From: JAXLVB01 sp046329195
GTDB taxonomy: Bacteria; Bacteroidota; Bacteroidia; Cytophagales; Spirosomataceae
Assembly: GCA_046329195.1 (NCBI GenBank)
Contig: JAXLVB010000002.1
Location: 2,294,001 to 2,358,000 of the forward strand
Length of the DNA stretch: 64,000 bases
Direction of reading: 5' to 3'
The notes under the pieces are model-generated. The model searched no databases, had not been told where the DNA came from, and saw only the letters and a program-made list of their open reading frames with translations. The position numbers and the translations under genes were made by a program. This document shows positions 44,573-53,663 of this stretch, in pieces. Positions within the stretch are counted from its first letter, which is position 1. Each line of letters starts with the position of its first letter.

Positions 44573-45568
44573 ATGAAAGCAGCTTTTTTACACGAACCCA
44601 AAAAAATTACCATCGAAGAGGTGCCTATTCCCGAACCACAGCAGGGCGAGGTTCGTATTCGCCTTCGCCAAGTGGGGATTTGCGGTTCGGATGTGCATTT
44701 GTTTTTAGGGCATCGGCTGCTGGATAAGCCAACCGTTATTGGACACGAAGGGTACGGCATTATCGAACAACTTGGCGAAGGGGTTGTGGGTAGAAGTTTG
44801 GGCGAACGAGTGGTCGTCGAACCCAATATCCCCTGCTTTCGATGCAAGTATTGCCTAAGCGGGCGAGGGTATATTTGTTCAAACAAGCGAGTGATTGGCT
44901 TGCTCGAAAACGGGTGTTTTGCCGAATACGTGTGTGTGCCAGCTGCTTTTGCATGGCCAGTACCTAACCACATCAGCGATGCCGATGCTGTGTGTATAGA
45001 ACCAATGGCCGTAGGCGTACATGCACTTTTTGCGTCGTCGGCTAAGCCTGGCGATACTATTGCCGTTATTGGCTTGGGGGCTATTGGCTTGCTATTGAGT
45101 CACTTAGCCTTGCGCCTGGGGTATCGGGTGTTGGTAACAGAACTGAACGAACAAAAAACTCAAAAAGCCGTCAGTGAAGGGGCAGTTGCCACGTATGGCG
45201 ATGCTTCTACACTTCATACTCAGTGGACAGCTGAGGAAGTAGTAGCAGTTTTTGAATGTGCAGGTTCGGCGGCTACGGCTACGTTGGCGGCTGCGGCGGC
45301 ACCTCGTGGAGCAGAAATCGTGTTGGTGGGACTTTCGGCCAACCTTGCCTCTTTTACCCCATTAAAAATCGCTCGGGAAGGCATTACCATCATTCCGTCT
45401 ATCATTTATCATCATCCAACCGATTTCAAACGAACCCTGCAACTCATTCAGCACAAGGTAGTTTCGCCAAGTAGTATTATTTCAAGTTATGCTACGCTAG
45501 ACACACTACAAGAAGCGCTGGAGCAAGCTGCTACGGGCAATGAAAGCAAGATAGTGATAAGGGTTTGA
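44573..45568 (+). CDS. Zinc-dependent medium-chain alcohol/polyol dehydrogenase
   Basis: This 331-residue NAD(P)-dependent dehydrogenase has catalytic zinc ligands C37 (GICGSDVH), H58-E59 (GHEGYG) and E143 (IEPMAVG). The structural zinc Cys set is complete (C88, C91, C94, C102), and the Rossmann motif is GLGAIG (about 166-171). It groups with the sorbitol/threonine/L-galactonate-type dehydrogenases that oxidise secondary alcohols of sugars or polyols. It is isolated, with intergenic palindromes on its left and the sigma factor gene on its right, so the substrate is open. Confidence 0.9.
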   Translation: MKAAFLHEPKKITIEEVPIPEPQQGEVRIRLRQVGICGSDVHLFLGHRLLDKPTVIGHEGYGIIEQLGEGVVGRSLGERVVVEPNIPCFRCKYCLSGRGYICSNKRVIGLLENGCFAEYVCVPAAFAWPVPNHISDADAVCIEPMAVGVHALFASSAKPGDTIAVIGLGAIGLLLSHLALRLGYRVLVTELNEQKTQKAVSEGAVATYGDASTLHTQWTAEEVVAVFECAGSAATATLAAAAAPRGAEIVLVGLSANLASFTPLKIAREGITIIPSIIYHHPTDFKRTLQLIQHKVVSPSSIISSYATLDTLQEALEQAATGNESKIVIRV

Positions 45569-45625
45569 TAGATTAAGTTGTGGTCGTTTTAAAGGTCTTA
45601 GTTTATTTGCTCAACCCATAAAAAC

Positions 45626-46414
45626 ATGAAAGAACAACTTGATACTACTTTTGAAAATTGTAGGGCACAACTAAAGTCTTACATCTTGCGGATGACGGCC
45701 AGTGTTCAAGACACGGAGGATATTGTACAGGATACCTATCTCAAAGCGGTATCAGCCATTGACCATTTCAAGGGGCAATCTTCTCTCAAAACATGGATTT
45801 TTGCCATCGCTTCAAATCTTGCAAAAGATAATTTGAGAGCTCAAAAAAGATGGACAGAAGATGTAACAGATATTTGTAAAGCCGAAGCCTTGGCTAATCC
45901 TGACTATTTCCCTGAAGTGATGCACATTCAAGCAACTTCTCCGCAAGGGCAGTTTGAAATACAAGAACATATTACGTTTTGCCTAACGTGCATATCAAAA
46001 TCGTTGCCGTTGGAACAACAAATTTGTATTTTTTTAAAAGAAATTTATGCGTTTAAAATCAGTGAGATAACGACGATTTTGGATATATCCGAAGCGATGG
46101 TCAAATACTATTTACATACGGCAAGGGCAACATTGATAACTATTTTTGACAGAAGATGCGCTTTGATAAACAAAGAAGGGATCTGTCATCAATGTTCAGA
46201 ATTGAATGGGATTTTTAACCCGAAACAAAATTTTGAAGTTGAAAAGAACAAAATAGAAATGGCAAGAGTCGCCGAAAAAGGAGACAAAGACCATTTGTTG
46301 GCGCTTCGTCTGCAAATAATGAAGGGAATTGACCCCTTCCAATCGAAAGGAGCTGATTTGCAGATACACCACTTGGAGCATAATCGGAAGGTAATGGAAA
46401 TTAAAAACAATTAG
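45626..46414 (+). CDS. ECF-type RNA polymerase sigma factor with C-terminal extension
   Basis: This 262-residue sigma-70 family protein has region 2 (DTEDIVQDTYLKAVSAIDHF through SSLKTWIFAIASN, about residues 29-68) binding the -10/core and region 4 (FKISEITTILDISEAMVKYY, about 143-162) binding -35. After region 4 comes an 80-residue extension with CHQC (about 188-191) and a charged tail, far longer than simple ECF factors (about 170-190 residues). No transmembrane anti-sigma gene is next to it. The SRPBCC protein and a small unknown protein follow, and they may be its targets or form a sensing unit (inference). Confidence 0.86.
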   Translation: MKEQLDTTFENCRAQLKSYILRMTASVQDTEDIVQDTYLKAVSAIDHFKGQSSLKTWIFAIASNLAKDNLRAQKRWTEDVTDICKAEALANPDYFPEVMHIQATSPQGQFEIQEHITFCLTCISKSLPLEQQICIFLKEIYAFKISEITTILDISEAMVKYYLHTARATLITIFDRRCALINKEGICHQCSELNGIFNPKQNFEVEKNKIEMARVAEKGDKDHLLALRLQIMKGIDPFQSKGADLQIHHLEHNRKVMEIKNN

Positions 46415-46596
46415 TAAGAAATCTCCTAATTACAAGACACTGATAATAAACGCATTACATTCGATTTAGTAATTGAAAGAAGTCTAAACTGTCACTTTTT
46501 TTGAAAAAAAGTAGAAAATACCCTATCGTTTTGAAAGGCTGAAAAGTCAAAGTATCAAATAGTTTCAATCATCATTGTCTAACAACCTCGATACTC

Positions 46597-47079
46597 ATGA
46601 CAAAAAATTCATCACCTACGGCTCAAAACGGCAAAGCCATTACCATCAAAACAACATTCAGTCGTGAAACCTCTGTTAGTATCGTTATCAAAGCAGATGC
46701 CGCCATTGTATGGACGCTATTGACTAATGCGGCTGATTTTCCAAGATGGAACTCAACGATCATTTCGATTGAAGGCGATATTCAACAAGGAGAAAAAATC
46801 AAACTTAAGTCCACCCTGGACTCTAAACGAGTATTCAAACTCAAGGTCAAAGAGTTTGAACCAGAAAGCAAATTGACGTGGGGAGATGGAAATGGCACAA
46901 GAACTTATACCATTACAGAGCAAGGAAATGGGGTGCTTATTTTTTCGATGACAGAAAAAATCGGTGGTTTGATGTTTCCGTTGTATGCCAAATATATCCC
47001 TCCTTTTGACAAATCATTTGAACAGTTTGCTGCAGACTTGAAAAGAGAAGCTGAAATTATTGATAATACTAAACACTAA
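46597..47079 (+). CDS. SRPBCC-domain protein
   Basis: This 160-residue protein has the START/Bet v1-like helix-grip fold, recognised by SIVIKADAAIVWTLLTNAADFPRWNSTI (about 28-55) and the C-terminal helix with PPFDKSFEQFAADLKREAE. Such domains form a hydrophobic pocket for lipids, polyketides or other ligands. It is cytoplasmic, as no signal is seen. It lies 182 bases after the sigma factor gene and 4 bases before the next small gene. The ligand is unknown. Confidence 0.82.
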   Translation: MTKNSSPTAQNGKAITIKTTFSRETSVSIVIKADAAIVWTLLTNAADFPRWNSTIISIEGDIQQGEKIKLKSTLDSKRVFKLKVKEFEPESKLTWGDGNGTRTYTITEQGNGVLIFSMTEKIGGLMFPLYAKYIPPFDKSFEQFAADLKREAEIIDNTKH

Positions 47080-47083
47080 TCCA

Positions 47084-47485
47084 ATGGAAAAGGGCACAAA
47101 AGAAAACCCCTGGCAACTCAAAACACCACCCTTGACTTCTGATTACGAAATGTACAGAGACACCAAAGATGGTAAAGACGTGATTGTTTGTACTGTCGGT
47201 AAAACCGTTTTATTATACGATGCACGATGTTTAATAGACCTCCATACGATGCTTAAAGAACATGGCGATTGGATGGAACTGGGTGCAGCAGATGAACAAA
47301 AACCTGCCAAAGAAGGAACTGTTGAAGCTTGGGGGCGGTCTGAAAGCAATCCTGTTGGAGGCTGGTATGGCCTAAAAAAAGGACTTCGAGGAAGATTTGG
47401 GATGTACATCCCTCCATTGATGGAGGAACTTGGACTCGTTGAGTTGGAGCATAATGCGAAAAACAATCGCATGAGGGCTAAGTAA
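47084..47485 (+). CDS. Small soluble protein of unknown function
   Basis: From the ATG at 47084 it has 133 residues, opening MEKGTKENPWQLKTPPLTSD, with GTVEAWGRSESNPVGGWYGLKK in the second half and ending LVELEHNAKNNRMRAK. I recognise the overall look of a conserved bacterial family, often seen near SRPBCC genes, but cannot name a function. An earlier in-frame start at 47060 would overlap the SRPBCC gene and adds an unlikely N-terminus. It probably shares a transcript with the SRPBCC gene. Confidence 0.6.
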   Translation: MEKGTKENPWQLKTPPLTSDYEMYRDTKDGKDVIVCTVGKTVLLYDARCLIDLHTMLKEHGDWMELGAADEQKPAKEGTVEAWGRSESNPVGGWYGLKKGLRGRFGMYIPPLMEELGLVELEHNAKNNRMRAK

Positions 47486-47747
47486 TACGCCTAACTTGAC
47501 AAAAAGCACGAGCAAATTTCAGGTTAACCCGAAAAAGAGAGAAAAAATCTATCAAAGAAGGCTAAAAACTTTACAAAAAGGTTTTGAAAGTATCAACTTT
47601 GCAATGAGCCTGTTTAAATTTTTGGAACGTAACTTTATATCAGGTAGTGTTTAGTTTTCTAACAAGCACAAAACCAGGTAAAGGGACGTTTAACTCAATC
47701 GTTCAAACAGCCTCAATTGGTAAATCACTTCATAACCTGCTATTCGC

Positions 47748-48812
47748 TTGAAAAAACATAATTTCAACCCCGGGCCTGCTATTATTCCGCCTTCGGTGTT
47801 AGAAGAGGCTGCTGAAAACCTCAAGGAATACCAGCATTTAGGTATTTCGATTGCGGAGATGAGTCATCGAGCCCCTGCTTTTTTGGCCATTATTGAAGAA
47901 GCTACCGCATTGATTAAGGAATTATATGGCCTAACCGATGCGTTTGAAGTACTTTGGGTACCCGGGGGAGCCTCTTCACAGTTGGCCATTGCGCCGATGA
48001 ACTTGGTGAGTCCTCGCCAAAGTATTGCTTTGGTTGACACTGGCTATTGGGCTACTAAGGCCATCAAAGCAGCTTCGCAGCTTTGTAAGGTAGAAGTGTT
48101 GGATTCGTCGCAAGCGACTCATTATGACCACATTCCGAAAGACTGGCAACTACCCCGACGGGTACAGTATTTACACGTGGTCTCTAACGAAACCATCAAT
48201 GGCACACAGTACCATCAGTACCCAGACGTGTCGGTTCCGCTGGTAGCCGATATGACCTCCGACTTTTTGTCAAGACCCCTACCTTTGGAGAAGTTCGGAC
48301 TGATTTTCGCTTCTGCCCAAAAGAATTTCGGCATGGCGGGTGTCACTTGTGTCGTACTACGAAAAGAGCTGATTGAGCAGCGCAAAGCTCGCCAAATTCC
48401 CACGATATTCGACTATAAAACACACATTGAATCCCAATCATTGTACCATACCTGCCCTACCTTCCCAATTTATGTGTCAATGCTCACTTTGCGATGGACC
48501 AAACAACAAGGCGGCCTGACCGAAATGCAACGACGCAACCAAGAAAAGGCACAACTGCTTTATAACGAAGTAGATAGAAATCCTTATTTCATGGGCAACG
48601 TAGTGACTGAAGACCGCTCTGTCATGAATGTTTGCTTTAAAGGCGTTAGCCCCGAAGTAGAAACTGCCTTTTTAGCATTTGCCGAAAAAAACGATGTAGT
48701 GGGTATCAAAGGCTTCCCAACAGTAGGAGGTTTTCGAGCGTCTATTTACAACGCCATGCCCATTGAGAGCGTACAAGTGCTGGTAGATCTGATGAAAGCA
48801 TTTAACCCTTAG
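47748..48812 (+). CDS. serC: Phosphoserine aminotransferase
   Basis: This pyridoxal-phosphate enzyme of serine (and pyridoxine) synthesis converts 3-phosphohydroxypyruvate and glutamate to phosphoserine. The start MKKHNFNPGPAIIPPSVLEE, the GGASSQLAIAPMNL segment (73-86), the phosphate/PLP loop near 100, and catalytic Lys192 in SAQKNFGMAG are all typical SerC; the length of 354 is normal. The start is TTG at 47748: the frame is closed by TAA at 47733-47735 and no ATG or GTG lies between. No serA or serB gene is nearby. A hairpin follows. Confidence 0.93.
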   Translation: MKKHNFNPGPAIIPPSVLEEAAENLKEYQHLGISIAEMSHRAPAFLAIIEEATALIKELYGLTDAFEVLWVPGGASSQLAIAPMNLVSPRQSIALVDTGYWATKAIKAASQLCKVEVLDSSQATHYDHIPKDWQLPRRVQYLHVVSNETINGTQYHQYPDVSVPLVADMTSDFLSRPLPLEKFGLIFASAQKNFGMAGVTCVVLRKELIEQRKARQIPTIFDYKTHIESQSLYHTCPTFPIYVSMLTLRWTKQQGGLTEMQRRNQEKAQLLYNEVDRNPYFMGNVVTEDRSVMNVCFKGVSPEVETAFLAFAEKNDVVGIKGFPTVGGFRASIYNAMPIESVQVLVDLMKAFNP

Positions 48813-48823
48813 ACATAACATGA

Positions 48824-48874
48824 AATGCCCATGTCAGACCATTTGGCATAAACCCAAATAAATAGTTGGGCATT
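48824..48874 (+). terminator. Hairpin after serC
   Basis: AATGCCCA (48824-48831) pairs with TGGGCATT (48867-48874), and a nested ATTTGG/CCAAAT stem (48841-48846, 48854-48859) lies within. It sits between serC and the monooxygenase gene and probably ends the serC transcript. Confidence 0.55.
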
Positions 48875-48905
48875 CCATCTAACCTTAAAAAACAATTATT
48901 TATAG

Positions 48906-50141
48906 ATGAAAGTAATTATTGCAGGAGGTGGCATTGGCGGTTTGGTAACGGCCTTGTGCCTTCACAAAATTGGTATTGAAGTACGAGTATTTGAGTCAGT
49001 CAAAGAAATCAAACCCCTGGGGGTTGGTATCAACTTATTGCCCCATAGTGTACGGATTCTGACCAACTTGGGCCTTGAACCAATCATAGCGAGCAATGCC
49101 GTCGAAACCAAGGATTTAGTGTATGCCAATAAGCACGGGCAAATCTTTTGGGACGAACCTCGTGGGCGTTTTGCTGGATACAAATGGCAGCAGTTTTCGG
49201 TGCACAGAGGCATGTTTCAGATGCTACTCTTAGAAGAAGTACAGCGCCGAATGGGCACCGAAGTCATTAAGACAAACCACCATTTGCATCAGTTTGAAGA
49301 ACAAGAAGACGGTGTCGTGGCTACCTTCATTGACCGAGAAACAGACCAAGTGGTAGGCCAAGAAAAGGGCGACGTTCTCATCGGAGCCGATGGAATTAAT
49401 TCGGTAGTGCGGCAAAAACTGTACCCCGACGAAGGGGGCGTGAAGTATTCGGGCAATGTACTGTATCGAGGCACTACCCTGATGAAGCCTTACCTGACGG
49501 GAGCCTCGATGGTGATGATTGGGCATTTGAAGCAAAAAATGGTAGCCTATCCCATTCAAGGGGTACAAGAAAACGGCTTGCAACTCATTAACTGGGTAGG
49601 CAACTTGAGGGAATCCGAAGACTATCAGCTGAAAGTACGTGACTGGAACCGCCAGGCCGATAAGGCACGTTTACTGGACATCTATCAATCGTGGAATTTT
49701 GACTGGCTAGATGTACCTGCCATGATTGCAGGGGCAGAACATATTTATGAGTTTCCGATGTCTGACCGAGACCCGCTTCCTCGTTGGACCTTTGGGCGAG
49801 TCACGCTCTTGGGTGATGCTGCTCACCCCATGTATCCCATTGGTTCTAATGGTGCGTCACAGGCTATTTTAGATGCCGATGCCCTTGCCAATGCCTTAGC
49901 CGAAGAAGCCGACCTAACAGCCGCCCTGCAACGCTACGATCAAGAGCGTGTGCCTGTTACGGCTAAAGTGGTGCTTCAAAACCGTCAAAAAGGCCCTGAT
50001 TTTATCATGGACTTGATGGAGGACCGTTTTCCGGGTGGTTTTGCCGAAAACGAAATTCCGCACGAAGAGTTAGCTGGTATCATGGAAAATTACAAGCAAG
50101 TAGCTGGCTTTGACATCAAAACCCTCAACGAGAAAGCATGA
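48906..50141 (+). CDS. FAD-dependent aromatic monooxygenase (PhzS-like)
   Basis: This group A flavin hydroxylase has 411 residues. It has the dinucleotide-binding GGGIGG at residues 7-12, the DG motif DVLIGADGINSVVRQKL (about 157-173), and the GD motif GRVTLLGDAAHPMYPIGSNG (about 294-313). The segments IKPLGVGINLLPHSVRIL, SVHRGMFQML, and FPMSDRDPLPRW closely follow PhzS (a phenazine-1-carboxylate hydroxylase) and related 6-hydroxynicotinate/salicylate-type enzymes (recalled sequence). It likely hydroxylates an aromatic acid with NAD(P)H. Its stop overlaps the DUF3237 gene start by four bases. Confidence 0.9.
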   Translation: MKVIIAGGGIGGLVTALCLHKIGIEVRVFESVKEIKPLGVGINLLPHSVRILTNLGLEPIIASNAVETKDLVYANKHGQIFWDEPRGRFAGYKWQQFSVHRGMFQMLLLEEVQRRMGTEVIKTNHHLHQFEEQEDGVVATFIDRETDQVVGQEKGDVLIGADGINSVVRQKLYPDEGGVKYSGNVLYRGTTLMKPYLTGASMVMIGHLKQKMVAYPIQGVQENGLQLINWVGNLRESEDYQLKVRDWNRQADKARLLDIYQSWNFDWLDVPAMIAGAEHIYEFPMSDRDPLPRWTFGRVTLLGDAAHPMYPIGSNGASQAILDADALANALAEEADLTAALQRYDQERVPVTAKVVLQNRQKGPDFIMDLMEDRFPGGFAENEIPHEELAGIMENYKQVAGFDIKTLNEKA

Positions 50142-50602
50142 TGTTAGCAGACCCTACCCTTGAGTTTGCCTTTGAGTTTAAGGTCTTAGTGGCGGCTCCC
50201 CAAAATTTTGGTACCACTACCTATGGGCAGCGTCGGGTGGTGCCTGTCATTGGTGGTACGTTTGAAGGCCCAGCCATTCGAGGTGTCATCTTGCCCGGAG
50301 GCTCTGATTGGCAGACCGTTCGAGCCGATGGCACCATAGACTTAGAGGCTCGTTATACCCTCCAAACAGACGATGGTGTGTTGATTTTGATTGAAAACCG
50401 AGGCATCCGCACGGGTAGCCCCGATGTGCTGGCACGTTTAGCCCAAGGCCAGGAAGTTTCTCCTGCCGAATACTACATGCGAAGTTATGCCTTGTTTGAA
50501 ACGGGTGATAATCAATACGGCTGGCTGTCGCATACGGTATTTGTAGGTACTGGTATGCGAAGTGGCAATCAAGTCACCATACGGTTTTATAAGGTTTTAT
50601 AA
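50138..50602 (+). CDS. DUF3237 (UPF0311) family protein
   Basis: This 154-residue beta-barrel-type protein of the DUF3237 family is recognised by VPVIGGTFEGPAIRGVILPG (about 31-50), GGSDWQTVRADGTIDLEARY and the C-terminal LSHTVFVGTGMR. Its function is not established; the family often appears with aromatic or ring-cleavage pathways. The coupled start with the monooxygenase gene suggests it handles the same compound or its product. A very stable hairpin ends the unit. Confidence 0.82.
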   Translation: MMLADPTLEFAFEFKVLVAAPQNFGTTTYGQRRVVPVIGGTFEGPAIRGVILPGGSDWQTVRADGTIDLEARYTLQTDDGVLILIENRGIRTGSPDVLARLAQGQEVSPAEYYMRSYALFETGDNQYGWLSHTVFVGTGMRSGNQVTIRFYKVL

Positions 50603-50648
50603 GCTCGATTTTATAGAAATTTCCTAAGAAAGGATTGAGTTTTTAAAA

Positions 50649-50693
50649 AAAGCGACTATTATTGTCTCAACTTGAAACAATAATAGTCGCTTT
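50649..50693. terminator. 17-bp perfect stem-loop after the DUF3237 gene
   Basis: Positions 50649-50665 and 50677-50693 are exact reverse complements (core AGCGACTATTATTGT) with an 11-base loop. A-rich sequence lies on the left and TTT on the right, so it can act as a terminator for the monooxygenase-DUF3237 unit. Confidence 0.85.
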
Positions 50694-50723
50694 GGCTATA
50701 AACGACTTTTCACGAACCGAACC

Positions 50724-51737
50724 ATGAAAAAAATCTTATTGTTCTTTCTGCTGCTTAGTGGAACTGCTTTTGCTCAAACAGGCAAAGTGGTCACTTTTAC
50801 ACTAAACTCCAAAGCCTTGCAGAATCCAGGCGGCGAAGACCCTAATCGTAAGGTATCGGTGTATCTTCCACCCAATTACGATGCTTCTACGCAGCGCTAT
50901 CCCGTCATTTATTACTTGCACGGGTTCATGGGAAAAGATAATATTTTTCCGCAGATGCAAGCGATATTAGATGAGGGTATTCGCCGACAAAAAATTAAGC
51001 CTTTTATTTTCGTTCAAGCGGATCAATACACCCTATTTGAAGGAAGTTTTTATTCAAATTCCTCTTTGACAGGCAATTGGGACGAATTTGAGTCGAAAGA
51101 ATTAGTGGATTACATAGACAAAAACTTCAGAACGCTGGCCAGTCGGGAGAGCCGAGGCATAGCTGGGCACTCAATGGGGGGCTATGGAGCCTTCAAAATC
51201 GGAATGCTCCATCCCGAGGTGTTTAGCAGCATTTATGCCCTTAGCCCAGGCTTGTTGGCTATGGTCAAAGAGTTTGGCCCCAACAGCACGTCGTTCAAAG
51301 AGGTTCAGAATATCAAAACCCCAGAAGAACTCAAAAAAACGTATTATCCTAAGGTCTTGGTGGCAGTGGCCCGTGCATGGTCGCCGAATCCAAGCAAACC
51401 TCCCTTCTATTGTGAGTTTCCCTTTAGTTATGAAGGCGACAAACTCATTGTCAATCAGTCGGTTTTAGAGAAATGGGAAGCCAATATGCCTGTGTACATG
51501 GTGGACAAATACGCCGACAATTTACGTAAAATAACGGCTATCAAAATGGATTGGGGTCGGAATGACTCTCCTCGTTTTCCCGTGCAAATCGGAATGTTGA
51601 GCCAACGTCTTGAAAATCTGGGCATCAGTCATTTTGCCGAAGAGTACATCGGCGATCACGGTAATAAAATCTGGACGATGGATGGCCGTGTGCTCAATGA
51701 CCTCTTGCCGTTTTTTAATGATTATTTGAAGTTTTAG
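50724..51737 (+). CDS. Secreted esterase D / CE1-like alpha/beta-hydrolase
   Basis: This 337-residue exported hydrolase has signal MKKILLFFLLLSGTAFAQ. It has the esterase D-type pattern YPVIYYLHGFMGKDNIF (about 59-75), nucleophile GHSMGGYGAFKI (about 148-159), and late His in GDHGNKIW. The CE1/feruloyl and esterase D group cleaves acyl or feruloyl esters on sugars. It is separated from the monooxygenase unit by a strong terminator, and a hairpin follows, so it is probably transcribed alone. Its neighbours (aromatic monooxygenase to the left, fucosidase and sulfatase to the right) would both suit an esterase of plant or algal material. Confidence 0.85.
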   Translation: MKKILLFFLLLSGTAFAQTGKVVTFTLNSKALQNPGGEDPNRKVSVYLPPNYDASTQRYPVIYYLHGFMGKDNIFPQMQAILDEGIRRQKIKPFIFVQADQYTLFEGSFYSNSSLTGNWDEFESKELVDYIDKNFRTLASRESRGIAGHSMGGYGAFKIGMLHPEVFSSIYALSPGLLAMVKEFGPNSTSFKEVQNIKTPEELKKTYYPKVLVAVARAWSPNPSKPPFYCEFPFSYEGDKLIVNQSVLEKWEANMPVYMVDKYADNLRKITAIKMDWGRNDSPRFPVQIGMLSQRLENLGISHFAEEYIGDHGNKIWTMDGRVLNDLLPFFNDYLKF

Positions 51738-51888
51738 AAGAGTATGGGTAGGGAATTCGTAATTCGGTACTTGTAGTTGATAATTACTTTTTCGTCAGTG
51801 GATTGTTAGCTTGGTTGCCAAGAGTGACTTTACTTTCAAATTTTGGTAAAACTCGCCACCACTTTTGCACCGAGCAACTTGAAATTAA

Positions 51889-51928
51889 AAATAGCCCTGT
51901 GCAAAATGTCTAAAAAACAGGGTTATTT
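51889..51928. terminator. Stem-loop before the sulfatase gene
   Basis: AAATAGCCCTGT (51889-51900) pairs with ACAGGGTTATTT (51917-51928), 12 bp with one G-T pair and a 16-base loop. It probably terminates read-through from the esterase gene. The rest of the 51738-51976 gap shows no gene. Confidence 0.6.
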
Positions 51929-51997
51929 AGCAAAAAACGGTGACAACTTCGCCTTTCTCGCCTGAGTAATGGGGAGGTGCCTCTAAACCATAAACGC

Positions 51998-53638
51998 ATG
52001 AAAAAAATCCTACTCTCGCTCCTCCTGATTGCTTCGGGAGCTATTTTGTTTTTCTCTTTCAAGGTCAGAAATCAAACCAGTAAGGCCAACAAACGCCCCA
52101 ATATCGTCTTCATTATGTCAGACGATCACGCTTATCAGGCTATTTCGGCATACGATACAAGGCTAACCCAAACACCCAACATTGACCGGATTGCCAAAGA
52201 GGGGATGCTGTTTTCAAATGCTTGTGTTACCAATTCGATTTGTGCGCCTTCAAGAGCGGTAATTTTGACGGGTAAGCATAGCCATCTCAATGGCAAAATT
52301 GATAACTATTTTCCCTTCGACACTACCAATATCACCTTTCCTCAAATTCTACAACAGCATGGTTATCAGACGGCTATGTTTGGCAAGTTGCATTTTGGAA
52401 ACAATCCGAAAGGGTTCGATGAGTTTAAGATTTTGCCTGACCAAGGGCAATACTACAACCCTGATTTTATCACCAAAAAAGAAGGCAGAAAGAAGCTTAC
52501 AGGGTATGTCACAGACCTGATCACCGACATGACACTAAACTGGCTAAAAAATGAACGAGACGACAACAAACCGTTCTTTTTGGCCTATTTGCACAAAGCG
52601 CCCCATCGAGAATGGCTACCTGCCGAGCGGCATTACAAAGAGTTTATTCACAAGCGCTTTCCAGAGCCTACTACCTTGTTTGATACCTACGAAGGTCGTG
52701 GTACGGCCTCTAAAGAAGCCGAAATGAACCTATTAAAACATATGAATTGGGCAGGTGATTCAAAGATTTTCCCTGAAACGATGGATAAATTAGGCATCAA
52801 AGAATCGCACCCTTACGACAAACAAAACTACAATGGGCCAGTAGGTCGGATGAACCCAGAGCAACGTAAAGCTTGGGATGCCACTTATGGAAAAATGAAC
52901 GAGGAGTTTATGAAAATATACCCTCAGATGACCGAAAAAGACAAGATGAAATGGCGGTATCAACGCTACATGCAGGATTATCTGGGGTGTATAGCCTCGG
53001 TGGACGAAGGTGTTGGAAAAGTATTGGACTTTCTGAAAACCAATGGATTAGACGAAAACACCATTGTGGTTTATACCTCCGACCAAGGTTTTTATTTGGG
53101 CGAACATGGGTGGTTTGATAAGCGTTTTATTTTCGACGAGTCGTTCAAGACACCTTTGTTGATAAAATGGCCGGGAGTAATCAAGCCAGGCTCCAAAAAC
53201 TCTCAAATGGTACAAAATCTTGATTATGCCCAAACTTTCTTAGAAGCAGCTGGTATCAAACCTCCAACTGATATGCAAGGTGAAAGTTTGATTCCGATTT
53301 TTAAAGGACAAGGTAAGAACTTCCGTGAGGCAGCCTACTACCATTACTACGAATACCCGAGTGTGCACATGGTTAAGCGTCATTACGGAATCGTAACCGA
53401 AAAGTACAAGTTGGTGCATTTCTATTATGATGTGGACGAATGGGAGCTTTATGACCGAGTCAACGACAAAAATGAAATGAAAAACGTCTATAATGACCCC
53501 AAATACGCTACCATACGAGCAGAATTACATAAAAAATTGGCAGCTCTGCGAGTAAAATACAAAGACTCCGAAACCTTAGACAAGATGTACATTGAGAAGT
53601 ACGATGAGCTAGTCAAAGGTGGGAGAATTTTCAAATAA
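51998..53638 (+). CDS. Sulfatase (type I, formylglycine Cys)
   Basis: This 546-residue exported sulfatase, with an N-terminal signal/anchor (residues 1-22), removes sulfate esters, probably from sulfated glycans. The active-site motif is C82-APSR86, where Cys becomes formylglycine; the metal site begins IMSDDHAYQ (DD at 42-43), and later QGFYLGEHGWFDKRF and the C-terminal WELYDRVNDKNEMKN match the S1 family. I start at the ATG at 51998; a GTG seven codons earlier is less likely. The fucosidase gene follows after 25 bases, so sulfated fucose-containing glycan is the likely joint substrate. Confidence 0.92.
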   Translation: MKKILLSLLLIASGAILFFSFKVRNQTSKANKRPNIVFIMSDDHAYQAISAYDTRLTQTPNIDRIAKEGMLFSNACVTNSICAPSRAVILTGKHSHLNGKIDNYFPFDTTNITFPQILQQHGYQTAMFGKLHFGNNPKGFDEFKILPDQGQYYNPDFITKKEGRKKLTGYVTDLITDMTLNWLKNERDDNKPFFLAYLHKAPHREWLPAERHYKEFIHKRFPEPTTLFDTYEGRGTASKEAEMNLLKHMNWAGDSKIFPETMDKLGIKESHPYDKQNYNGPVGRMNPEQRKAWDATYGKMNEEFMKIYPQMTEKDKMKWRYQRYMQDYLGCIASVDEGVGKVLDFLKTNGLDENTIVVYTSDQGFYLGEHGWFDKRFIFDESFKTPLLIKWPGVIKPGSKNSQMVQNLDYAQTFLEAAGIKPPTDMQGESLIPIFKGQGKNFREAAYYHYYEYPSVHMVKRHYGIVTEKYKLVHFYYDVDEWELYDRVNDKNEMKNVYNDPKYATIRAELHKKLAALRVKYKDSETLDKMYIEKYDELVKGGRIFK

Positions 53639-53663
53639 AGTCTTTATCACTACGTAACCACCT

